Shown: positions 16,740 through 26,472 of the stretch, in pieces
Numbering within the stretch: the stretch's first letter is position 1
Layout of the letters: each line of letters begins with the position of its first letter
Assembly (NCBI GenBank): GCA_047601145.1
Contig: JASGJW010000001.1
Span: 2,066,878 to 2,130,877, forward strand
Source: UBA7672 sp047601145
GTDB lineage: Bacteria; Pseudomonadota; Alphaproteobacteria; Caulobacterales; Hyphomonadaceae
Reading direction: 5' to 3'
Length of the DNA: 64,000 bases
Notes under the pieces: generated by a model
Databases searched by the model: none
What the model saw: only the letters and a program-made list of their open reading frames with translations
Told to the model about the DNA's origin: nothing
Position numbers and translations under genes: made by a program

Positions 16740-17521
16740 AGGTCGTACTCTTCGCGGAAGGCGTCGAAGGGCGCCTGGGTGACCAGGACCTGGTAGGGGA
16801 AGCTCAGCCAGGGCTGCGCGGGATCGAGTGTTGCGAGGTTCTGCGTGAAGGCCGAGACAATCTTCGCCTTGGCGTAACCGCGATAATCGAGGAACTGACC
16901 CCAGGTGGAAAGGCCGTGCATCGACCGCGGACCGGTGAGCACTGTGCGGGATGCGCCATAGGCCGGAGGGAAGAGGCGGCAGTAGCTGTCCATGTTGTAT
17001 AGCCAGGACGTGCCCTTGACCGCTATTGCGTCAGGCCAGCTTGTGGCGGCGAACCTGAACATGGCTGTGAGGTCTGCTCGGCGTTGCGGGATGTTCGATG
17101 CATCAAGCGGCCCGGCGCCGTTGGTGTTGAAACGATTGCGGAAGTGGATGCGGATGATCCCGTCCTCGTTCGGCGCCTCGCAGGCGAAATGGTCGCCGAA
17201 GGGGAAGCGTTCGACGGGCCATGGATCGGCAGGGCGATCGGCATAGGCGGCGATGAGATGATCGAGCCGGGCGGCAGGGTCACGCATGGCGGCGATCGTC
17301 TCGGCCAACGACAGAAAGGCAGGGTCGGCGGGCTGTTTCCCGAGATTTCCGTAGGCGAAGAGGCGGTGGAAGTTGGTGTGGAAAGTGATGGCTTCCACCA
17401 GCGGTATACCGGCGCGCGCGGAGAAGACATCGGCATAATGAAGTTGCAAGCCGAAGAAATCGCGGGCGATTTCAGCCGTGGCGCGGCCTTTGGGAGCTGT
17501 CACCGAATCTCTATCCGTCAT
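16736..17521 (-). CDS. Conserved hypothetical protein
   Basis: About 261 residues, not recognised. Soluble, no signal peptide; rich in aromatic residues, with motifs ITFHTNFHRLFAYGNLG, GIIRIHFRNRFN, KGTSWLYNMDSYCRLFPPAY and WGQFLDYRGYAK. This composition suggests an enzyme or a small-molecule binding fold, but I cannot name one. ATG 17521 is chosen; an in-frame ATG 12 bases upstream is possible. It is divergent from the flavin monooxygenase-like gene, with only 39 bases between the two starts, so the promoters must overlap. Confidence 0.7.
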   Translation of the reverse strand: MTDRDSVTAPKGRATAEIARDFFGLQLHYADVFSARAGIPLVEAITFHTNFHRLFAYGNLGKQPADPAFLSLAETIAAMRDPAARLDHLIAAYADRPADPWPVERFPFGDHFACEAPNEDGIIRIHFRNRFNTNGAGPLDASNIPQRRADLTAMFRFAATSWPDAIAVKGTSWLYNMDSYCRLFPPAYGASRTVLTGPRSMHGLSTWGQFLDYRGYAKAKIVSAFTQNLATLDPAQPWLSFPYQVLVTQAPFDAFREEYDL

Positions 17522-17560
17522 TGAGCGGAGCATTCTAGCGCATGGCGCTACAGCGCCTAT

Positions 17561-18544
17561 ATGTCCGGCATGGCAAAACTTTCCGTTCTCGATCTGGCGC
17601 CGATTGTCGAGGGGTCGACCACGAAGCAGGCGCTGGAAAACAGCCTCGATCTGGCGCGGCATGCCGAGCAGCTGGGCTATCACCGCTTCTGGCTGGCGGA
17701 GCATCACAACATGCCGGGCATCGCCTCGGCTGCGACGGCTGTGGTGATCGCGCATGTGGCGGCGGGGACAAAGTCGATACGCGTGGGGGCGGGCGGGATC
17801 ATGCTGCCCAACCACGCCCCGTTGATGGTGGCCGAGGCGTTCGGGACGCTGGCCGAGTTGCATCCGGGCCGGATTGATCTCGGGTTGGGGCGTGCGCCGG
17901 GGACGGACCAGGCGACGATGCGGGCGCTGCGCCGCTATATGGGCGGGGCGGATACGTTCCCGCAGGACGTGGTCGAGCTGATGGGATGGTTCGATCCGCC
18001 CGCGCCGGGGCAGACGATCATGGCCGTGCCGGGCAATGGCGCGGAAGTCGAGATGTGGATCCTCGGCTCGTCGCTTTATGGCGCGCAGCTGGCGGCGCAT
18101 CTGGGGCTGCCCTATGCGTTCGCATCACACTTCGCGCCGGGCGACATGATGGGCGCGATCGAGATCTATCGCGAACGGTTCAAGCCTTCGCCGCGGCTGC
18201 AGGAGCCGTATGTGATGCTGGGGCTGAACGTGATCGCTGCAGAGACGGACGAAGAGGCTAAGCTGCAGTTTACCTCGATCCAGCAGGCGTTCGCGAACCT
18301 GCGCATGGGCCGGCCGGGCAAGATGCCGCCGCCGAAGGCAGACCTGCAGCTTGATCCGATGGTAGAGCACGGGATCGCGCAGGCGCTGTCATGCTCCGTC
18401 GTCGGCGGGCCGGAGAAGGTGAAGGCGGGGATCGCCGCGTTCATTGCGCGCACGGGCGCGGACGAGCTGATGGTGACGGGCTCGATCTGGGATCACGGGA
18501 AGCGGAAGCGGTCCTTTGAGATCGCGGCGGACGCAATAGGTTAG
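17561..18544 (+). CDS. LLM-class flavin-dependent oxidoreductase (luciferase-like)
   Basis: 327 residues of the bacterial luciferase-like TIM-barrel group, closest by eye to E. coli YhbW and the MsnO8-type family: LDLAPIVEG, FWLAEHHNMPGIASAATAV, GGIMLPNHAPLMVAEAFGTL and GRIDLGLGRAPG. Uses reduced FMN or F420 to oxidise small organic substrates; the substrate is not predictable. ATG 17561 and 17570 are both possible. Divergent from the preceding hypothetical gene. Confidence 0.88.
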   Translation: MSGMAKLSVLDLAPIVEGSTTKQALENSLDLARHAEQLGYHRFWLAEHHNMPGIASAATAVVIAHVAAGTKSIRVGAGGIMLPNHAPLMVAEAFGTLAELHPGRIDLGLGRAPGTDQATMRALRRYMGGADTFPQDVVELMGWFDPPAPGQTIMAVPGNGAEVEMWILGSSLYGAQLAAHLGLPYAFASHFAPGDMMGAIEIYRERFKPSPRLQEPYVMLGLNVIAAETDEEAKLQFTSIQQAFANLRMGRPGKMPPPKADLQLDPMVEHGIAQALSCSVVGGPEKVKAGIAAFIARTGADELMVTGSIWDHGKRKRSFEIAADAIG

Positions 18545-18614
18545 GGTAGGGCTTGTCTCCCACGGGTGGCGCGATCATTGTGCGCGCAGCCGGGTTGCGG
18601 ATTTGGGGGACACG

Positions 18615-19526
18615 ATGGCGTCACTTTTCGGCTGGCTTGCGAACCTGTTCGGCGGCGCGGGGAGGGCGGCAGATAGCGAGCCGCCGCGCGAAGTTGCAGG
18701 AACGCACGACATCGATGCGCCGCCTCCGCCGGATCCGGCGCCTGTCCAACCGGCGCCGGCGGAACCGCCTACCCAGCCGCCGCCAGCGCCCATCGCGTCA
18801 GTGTGGACTGACGGGTGGAATCCATCCGTTCCGGAAAACCGCCGCTTCACGCAATGTCCCAATCACAAGTCACGGCCAGCAGGGGCGAGCATTGATCGCA
18901 TCGTCGTGCACATCACGGGCACGGCGACATTCGCCGAAGCCCGCGACAGCTTCCTGCGGGCGAATGGCGCCAGCGCGCACTATGCGATCGACAAGAACGG
19001 CGATCTCTATCAATTCGTGGCGGAAGACCGGACGGCCTATCACGCCGGGATCCATTCCACGGTCGCGCCGCTCTATGCACGCGCAGACGGAACGTGGCGG
19101 AATTACAAACGCTATTTCTCCTGGCACACCGGATATCCAGCGGACGCGCGCTATCTCGACGCCAGCCTCAAGCCGGTTCCCAAGGCGCAGGCGGCGCTGG
19201 TGATGCAGGCGAGCGGCGGCCCATGGCCAGACTATGGCTATTTCGATGCGCGCTGGGGCGCGGGCTCAGGGCCGGTCGGGTATGCTGAGAATCCGTTGGT
19301 GAATTCGCGGACGATCGGCATCGAGACAGTGGGGTATGGCGGCAAGACTGGCGCTGCCTATACCGACGCGATGTACACGACACTGGCGGCGTTGGTCGCA
19401 GACATATGCCAGCGGCGGAATATCCCGAGGGAGTTCGGGCGCGTCTGCGGGCATGAGGATGTGAACCCGGTGGAGCGCTGGGGCTGGGATCCGCATTCCG
19501 GCTTCGACTGGTCGCGGATCGTCTAG
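18615..19526 (+). CDS. N-acetylmuramoyl-L-alanine amidase (Amidase_2)
   Basis: 303 residues. Murein amidase that cleaves the MurNAc-L-Ala bond. A Pro/Ala-rich linker (residues about 30-65, PPPPDPAPVQPAPAEPP) separates a short amphipathic N terminus (MASLFGWLANLFGG) from the amidase domain. Zinc-site features: RIVVHITGTA, then SAHYAIDKNGDLYQFV, RTIGIETVGYG with the catalytic Glu region, and VCGHEDVNP with the second His. No clear cleavable signal, so the N-terminal helix may anchor it. GGGGGA precedes ATG 18615 by 4 bases. Converges with the helicase gene, 3 bases apart. Confidence 0.85.
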   Translation: MASLFGWLANLFGGAGRAADSEPPREVAGTHDIDAPPPPDPAPVQPAPAEPPTQPPPAPIASVWTDGWNPSVPENRRFTQCPNHKSRPAGASIDRIVVHITGTATFAEARDSFLRANGASAHYAIDKNGDLYQFVAEDRTAYHAGIHSTVAPLYARADGTWRNYKRYFSWHTGYPADARYLDASLKPVPKAQAALVMQASGGPWPDYGYFDARWGAGSGPVGYAENPLVNSRTIGIETVGYGGKTGAAYTDAMYTTLAALVADICQRRNIPREFGRVCGHEDVNPVERWGWDPHSGFDWSRIV

Positions 19527-19529
19527 CGA

Positions 19530-21863
19530 CTAGCTGCGCCAGTCGCGCTTGCCGGCGGGCTTGCCCTTGAATTTTCCGCCGGGCTTGCCGCCGAAGGGTT
19601 TGCCGAACGGTTTGTCGCCGCGAGCCTTGAAAGGCTTGCCGCCGCCGGGACCTTTCGGGCCGCGCGGCTTGAAACCTTCGCCGGCTTTCGGACCGCGCTG
19701 TTCGTCGCGGGCGCGGCGTTCGGCGTGGCGGGCGTCTGCGTGCTGCGGGCGGTCATGGCGCTCGGAGCGCTGGGGGCGCGAGTCTGCTTCGGGCGACCAG
19801 GTGCGTTTGGGCGCAGGCGCGTCTGGCGTGACCGGGGCGATCTCGCCAGCGGCGCGGGCGGCGTCGCGGCGCTGCTTGCGGTTGAGGCCACTCGGATGCG
19901 CGGGAGGCGGGCCTTTGGATTGGGCAGGTTCTGACGGCGCCAACGCTGCGTAAACCGGATCGGCGGCGAGCTTGGCCTGTTCGCGCTCGCGCTGCTGATG
20001 CCGGACCGCGCGGGCATCGTCGCGGCCGGAGCGTTTGAAGTCGTCGCGCGGCGGGCGGTCGCCATACTCGCGCTTGGGACGCGGGGGACGATCGCCGAAA
20101 TCGCGTTTCTCGCGATAGGGACGATCTTCACGCGGAGCGCGGTCGGCGCGCGGACCATCGCCGTCGCGGCGGGCGCGCATGGGATGCACGCTGTCATTCG
20201 GGCCGGGCGCCGTGGTGGGCTCGATCTGGATCTTGTCGTCCTGAGTATCCTGCACGGCGATCGCGAAGGCTTCGACGGCGTGGCCGACGATCTCGAACTT
20301 GGTCTCCTCGCCGAAGATGCGGATCGGGCCGATCTCGGCCTTGGTGATGTGACCGACACGGCAGATCAGCGGCAGGATCCATTTGGGGTCCGCGTTGCGC
20401 TGGCGGCCGACATTGAGGCGGAACCAGACACCATCGCCTTCGGACGCGGTGAAGCCGCGTTCGGCGCGGCTGCGCGGGGCAGAACGCTCGCGGAATTCGC
20501 CAGCGTCACGCGCACCGTGCTGCTTCTCGAAGGTCTGTGCGTTGCGCATCCGGCCGTCGTCACTCACGTCTTCCGGTTCGGGCAGTTCGTTGCGCAGGAG
20601 ACCGATGAGGGCGGCGGCGAGCTGTTCGGCCGGGACGGTGTCGGCGAGTTGTTTCGCGACCGACTGGTCTTCCTCGGTGATCGTGGCCTGCAGGGCGGGG
20701 TGGCCGAGGAGGCGCTGGCGGTCCTGTTCGCGGATTTCCTTTGCGGTCGGCGGGCCGCTCCAGGTCGCTTCGATGTTGGCGGAGGCGAGCACCTGCTCGG
20801 TGCGCCGGCGCTTGGTGTGCGTGACGAGGAGGACGGAGGTGCCTTTCTTGCCCGCGCGGCCGGTGCGGCCGGAGCGGTGGAGGAGCGTCGCCTTGTTTGA
20901 GGGCAGGTCGGCATGGATGACGAGGCCGAGGTCGGGGAGGTCGAGGCCGCGGGCGGCGACGTCGGTCGCGACGCAGACTTTCGCGTGGCCGTCGCGCAGG
21001 GCCTGGAGCGCGTCGTTGCGTTCACGCTGGCCCATTTCGCCGGACAGGCCGACGGCGTGGAAGCCGCGCTCGCGAAGGGAGGCGTGCAGGTGACGGACGG
21101 CTTCGCGGGTATGGCAGAAGACGAGGGCGCGGCCGGCTTCGAAATAGCGCAGCACGTTGACGACCGCGCGCTCGGTATCGCCCGGCGAGACGCGCATGGC
21201 GCGGTAGTCGATGTCGCCGTGCGGTTCGGTGGCGCTGGTGGTGTCGATGCGAACCGCGTCGCGCTGGTAGTTCTTGGCCAGCATGGCGATGCCGCGCGCG
21301 ATGGTGGCGGAGAAGAGCAGCGTGCGGCGGGTCTCGGCGTTGGTGGCGTCGAGGAGCGTTTCGAGTTCTTCCCGGAAGCCGAGGTCGAGCATCTCGTCGG
21401 CTTCGTCGAGGACGGCGACGCGGAGCTGCGAGAGATCGAGGAAGCCGCGGGTGAGATGGTCGCAGAGACGGCCGGGCGTGCCTATGACGACGTGGGCGCC
21501 GCGCGAGAGCTGGGCCTGTTCCGCCCGCACGCTCATGCCGCCGACGCACTGGACGATGCGGGCGCCGGTGTCGGCGTAGAGCCATTCGAATTCGCGGCTG
21601 ATCTGCATCGCGAGTTCGCGCGTGGGGGCGATGACGAGGGCGAGCGGCTGGGTGGGCGCATCGAAACGCTCTGCATCGCCCAGCAGCGTGGAAGCGAGCG
21701 CGAGGCCGAAGGCCACAGTCTTGCCCGAGCCGGTCTGCGCCGAGACGAGAAGGTCGGCGTCGCGGTCAGCTTCGGTGACGGCGAGCTGGACAGGCGTCGG
21801 CTCGGCATAGCCACGCGCGGCGAGGGCGCGGTCGAGCGCGGGGTGAACGGCGGGGAAGGGCAT
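19530..21863 (-). CDS. deaD: DEAD-box RNA helicase with DbpA-type RNA-binding domain and long basic tail
   Basis: 777 residues. Helicase core: Q-motif region, AQTGSGKT (Walker A), PTRELA, GTPGRL, VLDEADEML, SAT, then the second RecA domain with VCATDVAARGLD and HRSGRTGRAGKKG. A DbpA_RNA_bind domain (GVWFRLNVGRQRNADP to AFAIAV, about residues 480-550) follows, so the protein is of the CsdA/DeaD type that acts in ribosome assembly and mRNA decay in the cold. The last 220 residues are disordered and basic, with RGPKGPGGGKPFKARGDKPF and repeated GKPFGG units. ATG 21863 begins the conserved core; ribosome site weak. Confidence 0.92.
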   Translation of the reverse strand: MPFPAVHPALDRALAARGYAEPTPVQLAVTEADRDADLLVSAQTGSGKTVAFGLALASTLLGDAERFDAPTQPLALVIAPTRELAMQISREFEWLYADTGARIVQCVGGMSVRAEQAQLSRGAHVVIGTPGRLCDHLTRGFLDLSQLRVAVLDEADEMLDLGFREELETLLDATNAETRRTLLFSATIARGIAMLAKNYQRDAVRIDTTSATEPHGDIDYRAMRVSPGDTERAVVNVLRYFEAGRALVFCHTREAVRHLHASLRERGFHAVGLSGEMGQRERNDALQALRDGHAKVCVATDVAARGLDLPDLGLVIHADLPSNKATLLHRSGRTGRAGKKGTSVLLVTHTKRRRTEQVLASANIEATWSGPPTAKEIREQDRQRLLGHPALQATITEEDQSVAKQLADTVPAEQLAAALIGLLRNELPEPEDVSDDGRMRNAQTFEKQHGARDAGEFRERSAPRSRAERGFTASEGDGVWFRLNVGRQRNADPKWILPLICRVGHITKAEIGPIRIFGEETKFEIVGHAVEAFAIAVQDTQDDKIQIEPTTAPGPNDSVHPMRARRDGDGPRADRAPREDRPYREKRDFGDRPPRPKREYGDRPPRDDFKRSGRDDARAVRHQQREREQAKLAADPVYAALAPSEPAQSKGPPPAHPSGLNRKQRRDAARAAGEIAPVTPDAPAPKRTWSPEADSRPQRSERHDRPQHADARHAERRARDEQRGPKAGEGFKPRGPKGPGGGKPFKARGDKPFGKPFGGKPGGKFKGKPAGKRDWRS

Positions 21864-22085
21864 TGGAGTTCGTTTCGTGTCGGCGGGCCGTCCCGTTTGC
21901 GGGGTACAGTGCGCAGGTGGGGAGGCCGGGTCTGGCGGGGGCTCGTGTACAGGAAAACGGGCCAAATACCAGCGGATAAAGCGGCGCAGGCGACGCCAAG
22001 GTAAACGCCTTTGCCCTTTGAAATGGGGCTTTATGGCGGTATCGCAAGGATTGTCCGGGGCCGACAGCCAGAGAATGCCTGCGTC

Positions 22086-23231
22086 ATGAAAGCCGCTTCA
22101 GCGCTTGATTACCGCGAAATGGCGCGTCGCAGGCTGCCGCGCTTCCTGTTCGATTACATGGACGGCGGCTCCTACGACGAGGCGACGCTCGCGGCGAACC
22201 GGAACGACCTGAAGCGGATCGCGTTGCGCCAGCGCGTGCTGCGCGATGTGTCGGGGATCGACCTGTCGACGAGGCTGTTCGGGCAGACGATGAGCATGCC
22301 CGTGGCGCTCGCGCCGGTCGGGCTGGCGGGGATGCTGGCGCGGCGTGGGGAGGTGCAGGCAGCGCGGGCGGCGGAGGCGGCCGGCGTGCCGTTCACGCTG
22401 TCGACGGTGTCGGTCTGCGACATGGGCGAAGTCGTTCGCGGCGTGAAGAAGCCGATCTGGTTCCAGCTCTACATGATCCGTGACCGTGGCTTCATGCGCG
22501 ACATGATGGCGAAGGCGAAACAGTCGGGCTGTTCGGCGATGCTGTTCACCGTCGACATGCCGGTGGCGGGATCGCGTTATCGCGATCGCCGGTCGGGCAT
22601 GTCCGGAGCACCGGGGGTTCTTGGCGCGACGCGACGGGCGTTCCAGGCGGTGCAGCATCCGGCGTGGGCGTGGGATGTCGGCCTGCTCGGCGGGCCGCAT
22701 CACCTTGGCAATGTCGCGCCGACACTGAAGGGCAAGACGGGGCTTGAAGACTTCTTCCGCTGGCTGGGCGACAATTTCGATCCCGCGATCTCGTGGAAGG
22801 ATCTCGATTTCATCCGGCAGGAATGGACGGGACCGCTCATCCTCAAAGGCATCCTCGATGCGGAGGATGCGCGCGAGGCGGTGAAGCAGGGCGTCGACGG
22901 GATTGTCGTGTCGAACCATGGTGGGCGGCAGCTTGACGGCGTGATGTCGGCGGCGCGAGCCCTGCCTGCGATTGCGGATGCCGTGGGCGATCAACTGACC
23001 GTGCTTGCCGATGGCGGCGTTCGGTCGGGACTGGATGTCATCCGTATGCTGGCGCTGGGGGCGAAGGGCGTGCTGCTGGGACGCGCGTGGGCTTATGCCC
23101 TTGGCGGCGCGGGTCAGGCGGGCGTGAGCCACGTCCTGCAGCTGATCGATGCCGAGATGCGCGTCGCGATGGCGCTGACGGGCGTCACACGCATCGACCA
23201 GATCAGCCGGGACATTCTTCTAAGCGACTGA
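22086..23231 (+). CDS. lldD: FMN-dependent L-lactate dehydrogenase
   Basis: 381 residues, membrane-associated flavoenzyme that oxidises L-lactate to pyruvate and feeds electrons to quinones. Aligns by eye with E. coli LldD throughout: LPRFLFDYMDGGSYDEATL, MSMPVALAPVGLAGMLARRG, FTLSTVSVCD, WFQLYMIRDRGFMRDMM, ISWKDLDFIR and the catalytic His/Arg segment IVVSNHGGRQLDGV, then GLDVIRMLALGA. ATG 22086 (MKAASALDYREMA) matches the family start; the frame is open to 22011. No lctP permease or lldR regulator is adjacent. Confidence 0.93.
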   Translation: MKAASALDYREMARRRLPRFLFDYMDGGSYDEATLAANRNDLKRIALRQRVLRDVSGIDLSTRLFGQTMSMPVALAPVGLAGMLARRGEVQAARAAEAAGVPFTLSTVSVCDMGEVVRGVKKPIWFQLYMIRDRGFMRDMMAKAKQSGCSAMLFTVDMPVAGSRYRDRRSGMSGAPGVLGATRRAFQAVQHPAWAWDVGLLGGPHHLGNVAPTLKGKTGLEDFFRWLGDNFDPAISWKDLDFIRQEWTGPLILKGILDAEDAREAVKQGVDGIVVSNHGGRQLDGVMSAARALPAIADAVGDQLTVLADGGVRSGLDVIRMLALGAKGVLLGRAWAYALGGAGQAGVSHVLQLIDAEMRVAMALTGVTRIDQISRDILLSD

Positions 23232-23236
23232 CCGCG

Positions 23237-23938
23237 TCAGACGACTGCGCCGAAGAGGCGCCCGATGCCGGCGGTGACGACCATGGCGAGGGCGCCCCAG
23301 AAGACGACGCGGATGACCGGGATGATGGGCTTTGCATTGCCGGCCATGGCGCCGAGATAGCCGAGGACGGCGAGGTAGATCAGCGAGGCGCCCGAGACCC
23401 AGTATTCCAGGCCCTGCATCGGCGCGAGCCAGGCGATGATGAGCGGAAGGGCGGCGCCGATCGAGAAGCTGATGGCGGAAGCGAAGGCGGCCTGGATCGG
23501 TCGGGCTTCCGTGAAGCTCGAAATGCCGAGTTCGTCGCGGGCATGCGCGGCGAGGGCGTCTTTCGCAGTGAGCTGGTCGGCGACCTGCTTGGCGAGGTCA
23601 GGCGTCAGGCCGCGCTCGACGTAGATCTGCGTGAGTTCCTGACGCTCGTGCTCGGGCATGTGAGCGAGTTCGTGTTTCTCTCGGGCGAGGTCGGCGTTTT
23701 CTGCGTCGCGCTGGGAGCTGACAGAAACGTATTCGCCTGCCGCCATCGACATTGCGCCGGCGACGAGGCCTGCAGCGCCAGCGATCAGCACGGCGTTGCG
23801 GTCAGTTCCGGCGGCGGCGACCCCGACGATGAGGCTGGCGGTGGAGACGATGCCGTCATTGGCGCCGAGGACCGCCGCGCGCAGCCAGCCAATGCGGTCG
23901 ACCGCATGGCGTTCGACATGGTGTTTGATACGAGACAT
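23237..23938 (-). CDS. VIT1/CCC1 family iron/manganese transporter
   Basis: 233 residues, five hydrophobic helices with a cytoplasmic helical insertion. The hallmarks of the family are present: LGANDGIVSTASLIVGV in helix 1, MAAGEYVSVSSQRD closing helix 2, and the metal-binding insertion rich in Glu and His (EKHELAHMPEHERQEL). The family moves Fe2+ or Mn2+ out of the cytosol. ATG 23938 begins the core; the frame is open upstream but antisense to the sulfatase leader. Divergent from the sulfatase gene with 143 bases between. Confidence 0.88.
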   Translation of the reverse strand: MSRIKHHVERHAVDRIGWLRAAVLGANDGIVSTASLIVGVAAAGTDRNAVLIAGAAGLVAGAMSMAAGEYVSVSSQRDAENADLAREKHELAHMPEHERQELTQIYVERGLTPDLAKQVADQLTAKDALAAHARDELGISSFTEARPIQAAFASAISFSIGAALPLIIAWLAPMQGLEYWVSGASLIYLAVLGYLGAMAGNAKPIIPVIRVVFWGALAMVVTAGIGRLFGAVV

Positions 23939-24081
23939 CTGCGAGGCAAGTTTCCTGAATGATTGTCGCGTGCAGCCTAGCGAAAGGCATGCGCACGACC
24001 AACAGCAGAATGGCGCTGCTCTTGTTTCGCAAAAGCATCTGCGAGAGGCTGGGCGGACCTTGGCGCTGCGGGAGGGCAGGG

Positions 24082-25780
24082 ATGACAGGATCACGCCTCG
24101 CAACTGCGGTGGCAGCGTTGTTCGTTCTGCTGCTCTCCTCGTGTGGGACAGCGCCCCAGGAAGCCGCCGCGAAGCCGCGCCCCAACATCGTACTGCTGAT
24201 GGTGGAAGACTTGAGCCCGCGTATTGGCGCGTTTGGCGACGCCGTTGCACGCACGCCGAACCTCGATCGCATGGCCAGGCAAGGCGTGCGGTACACGAAC
24301 GTCTTCACGTCAGCAGGCGTGTGTGCGCCGAGCCGCGCGGCGCTGATCACGGGCATGCACCAGGTCTCGATCGGTGCGCAACACATGCGAACGTCCGCCT
24401 ATGTGTGGACGGATGGGTCGGGGCGTGCGGGATATGAGGCCGTGCCGCCGCCTTACGTGAAGGCGTTTCCAGAGCTGTTGCGGGCGGCAGGGTATTTCAC
24501 GGTCAACAATTCGAAGACCGACTACCAGTTCGGATCGCCCTTCACGGTGTGGGACGAGAACGGGACGTCGGCGCACTGGAAGGACCGGCCCGAAGGGATG
24601 CCGTTCTTTGCGATGTACAGCCAGACTGCGACGCATGAGAGTTCGCTGTTCCTGCCAGAGTCGCTGAAGCCCGGGTATGAGAGCGGCGCAGGCGCAGCGG
24701 CTGCGATGGAAGCGAAGCGCGCGGCGCTGGCCCAGCGTACGCGGCCGCAGGACGTGGTGGTGCCGCCCTATTATCCGGACACGCCGACCGTGCGGGCCGA
24801 CATCGCGCGGCAATACGACAACGTGCAGGTCATGGATGCATGGGTCGGGGAGCGACTTGCCGAGCTGGAGAAGGCCGGCGTGCTGGACAATACGATCGTG
24901 ATCTGGGCGACGGATCATGGCGATGGGCTGCCGCGTGGGAAACGCTCGATCTACGACAGCGGGCTGCAGGCGCCGATGATCATCCGCTTTCCGGACGGAC
25001 GGCAGGCTGGGGAGATCGACGACCGGATGATCTCGTTCGTTGACCTGGCGCCGACGATCCTGTCGCTGGCGGGTGTGAGTGCGCCGAAGCATCTTCAGGG
25101 CGTTGATGCGCTGGGACCGAAAGGGAAGGCGCAGGAGCGGATCTTTGCGGAGCGCGATCGGTTCGACGAGTTCGACCGATCTCAGCCGGGCGGTGCGGAC
25201 GCGCGCGTTCAAGTATGTCCGGAACGAGTACATCAACGTGCCGTTCTACCTGCCGCTGGCCTATCGCGAGAACCTGCCGATGATGGCGGAGATGCGCCGC
25301 ATGTTCACGGCGGGCCAGCTCTCGCCGCTGCAGGCGAGCTATTTCCAGACGCCTCGGCCGGCGGAGGAACTCTACGATCTGAAGGCCGATCCGGATGAGG
25401 TCAAAAATCTCGCTGACGATCCGGCGTTTCGCGGGGTGAAGACGGAGCTGGCGAGTTCGCTGTCGTCATGGCGGCAGACGATTGGCGATCCGGGCAAAAT
25501 GCCGGAAGACCAGATGATCATGGCGGCGTGGGGGGCGCAGAGGCAGCCACAGACGGCGACGCCGGTGATCAGCGAGACGGCCGATGGGGCGGGCGCCGTG
25601 CGCGTTGCGCTGTCGAGCGGGACTGACGGCGCATCGATCGGATACAGGCTGGCGGGTGAGGAGAGATGGCGTCTCTATTCGATGCCGTTCGATGTGCGGC
25701 GAGGCGCTCGCATCGAGGCGAAGGCGATACGCTATGGCTTTGTGGAGAGCGACGTGCTGGCGGTGACGCCGGGCGGCTAG
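24082..25780 (+). CDS. Sulfatase lipoprotein, interrupted by a frameshift
   Basis: Formylglycine-dependent sulfatase family. Lipoprotein signal (MTGSRLATAVAALFVLLLSSC), RPNIVLLMVEDLSPR metal site, the maturation motif CAPSRAALITG with Cys as the formylglycine precursor, and ATDHGDGLPRGKRSIYDSG. The first frame runs to about 25,173 and reads into non-homologous sequence up to 25398. The +1 frame continues the protein (TDLSRAVRTRAFKYVRNEY, ELYDLKADPDEVKNLADDP) to 25780. Removing one G at about 25174 restores a protein of about 565 residues. GGAGGG precedes ATG 24082. Either a sequencing indel or a recent pseudogene; both halves look otherwise conserved. Confidence 0.85.
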
Positions 25781-25781
25781 C

Positions 25782-26378
25782 CTACTGGATTTCGTCCGAG
25801 TCCCAGACGCTGCGGACCGCGATGTCGGCCTCGACGCCGATATTGTACCAGGCGAGGCGGTCCTTCGAAGCGTTGATGATGAAGAAGTGCTCGTGCGGCT
25901 TCATCGCGAGCGTGAGCTGGGTGCGCAGCTGCTGCACGGTCTGCTTGGAACGGAGCACCCACATGTCGCCGGCGCAGCGGGTCATCTTGCCGGCTTCGCG
26001 GAGGATGCGCTCGAAGCGGTCATTGCCGGCGAGCAGGCGCGCGGCGATGAAATAGTTGCAGACCGGAACCTCGGTCTCGCCTGCATCGAGGCGGGGATCG
26101 CCGAACTTGCGTTTCTTCGGCGCCTTGAAGTCCCAACGCAGGTTCGGGTGGCAGTCGGCGCGGTGGAAGTCGGTGTCCGTGCCGCAGGCGAGGAAGGTGC
26201 CGGCCTGGACGCGGCCTTCCTTCAGAAAATCGATGAGGCGCGAGCGGGGGTAGGGGCCGTATTCCTTGTCGGCGATCCTGATGCGCCACTTCACGCCCTC
26301 GAAAGGGGGCGGCGGCGTGTGCAGCCCCTCTTCGTCGCCCGGTCCCACGGGCTGTCTGAGTTCAAGCGTGTCGCTCAT
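25782..26378 (-). CDS. GYF-like domain protein of unknown function
   Basis: 198 residues. Residues about 25-90 resemble a GYF_2 domain (WRIRIADKEYGPYPRSRL with the characteristic GPYP, then FLKEGRVQAGTFLACG). The second half (ARLLAGNDRFERILREAGKM, WVLRSKQTVQQLRTQL, FFIINASKDRLAWYNIG) is not recognised. No membrane segments. ATG 26378 is chosen; the frame is open to 26474, but that overlaps the divergent crotonase promoter. Head-to-head with the crotonase gene, 94 bases apart. Confidence 0.7.
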   Translation of the reverse strand: MSDTLELRQPVGPGDEEGLHTPPPPFEGVKWRIRIADKEYGPYPRSRLIDFLKEGRVQAGTFLACGTDTDFHRADCHPNLRWDFKAPKKRKFGDPRLDAGETEVPVCNYFIAARLLAGNDRFERILREAGKMTRCAGDMWVLRSKQTVQQLRTQLTLAMKPHEHFFIINASKDRLAWYNIGVEADIAVRSVWDSDEIQ

Positions 26379-26472
26379 AGAGACAGCGTGTTCCGCAAAC
26401 CCCTGTTTACGTTTAGTTGTAGGGGAAGCCACCTTTTCCAAAGGTAAACGGGCCAAAGAACGGGAGAGACCC

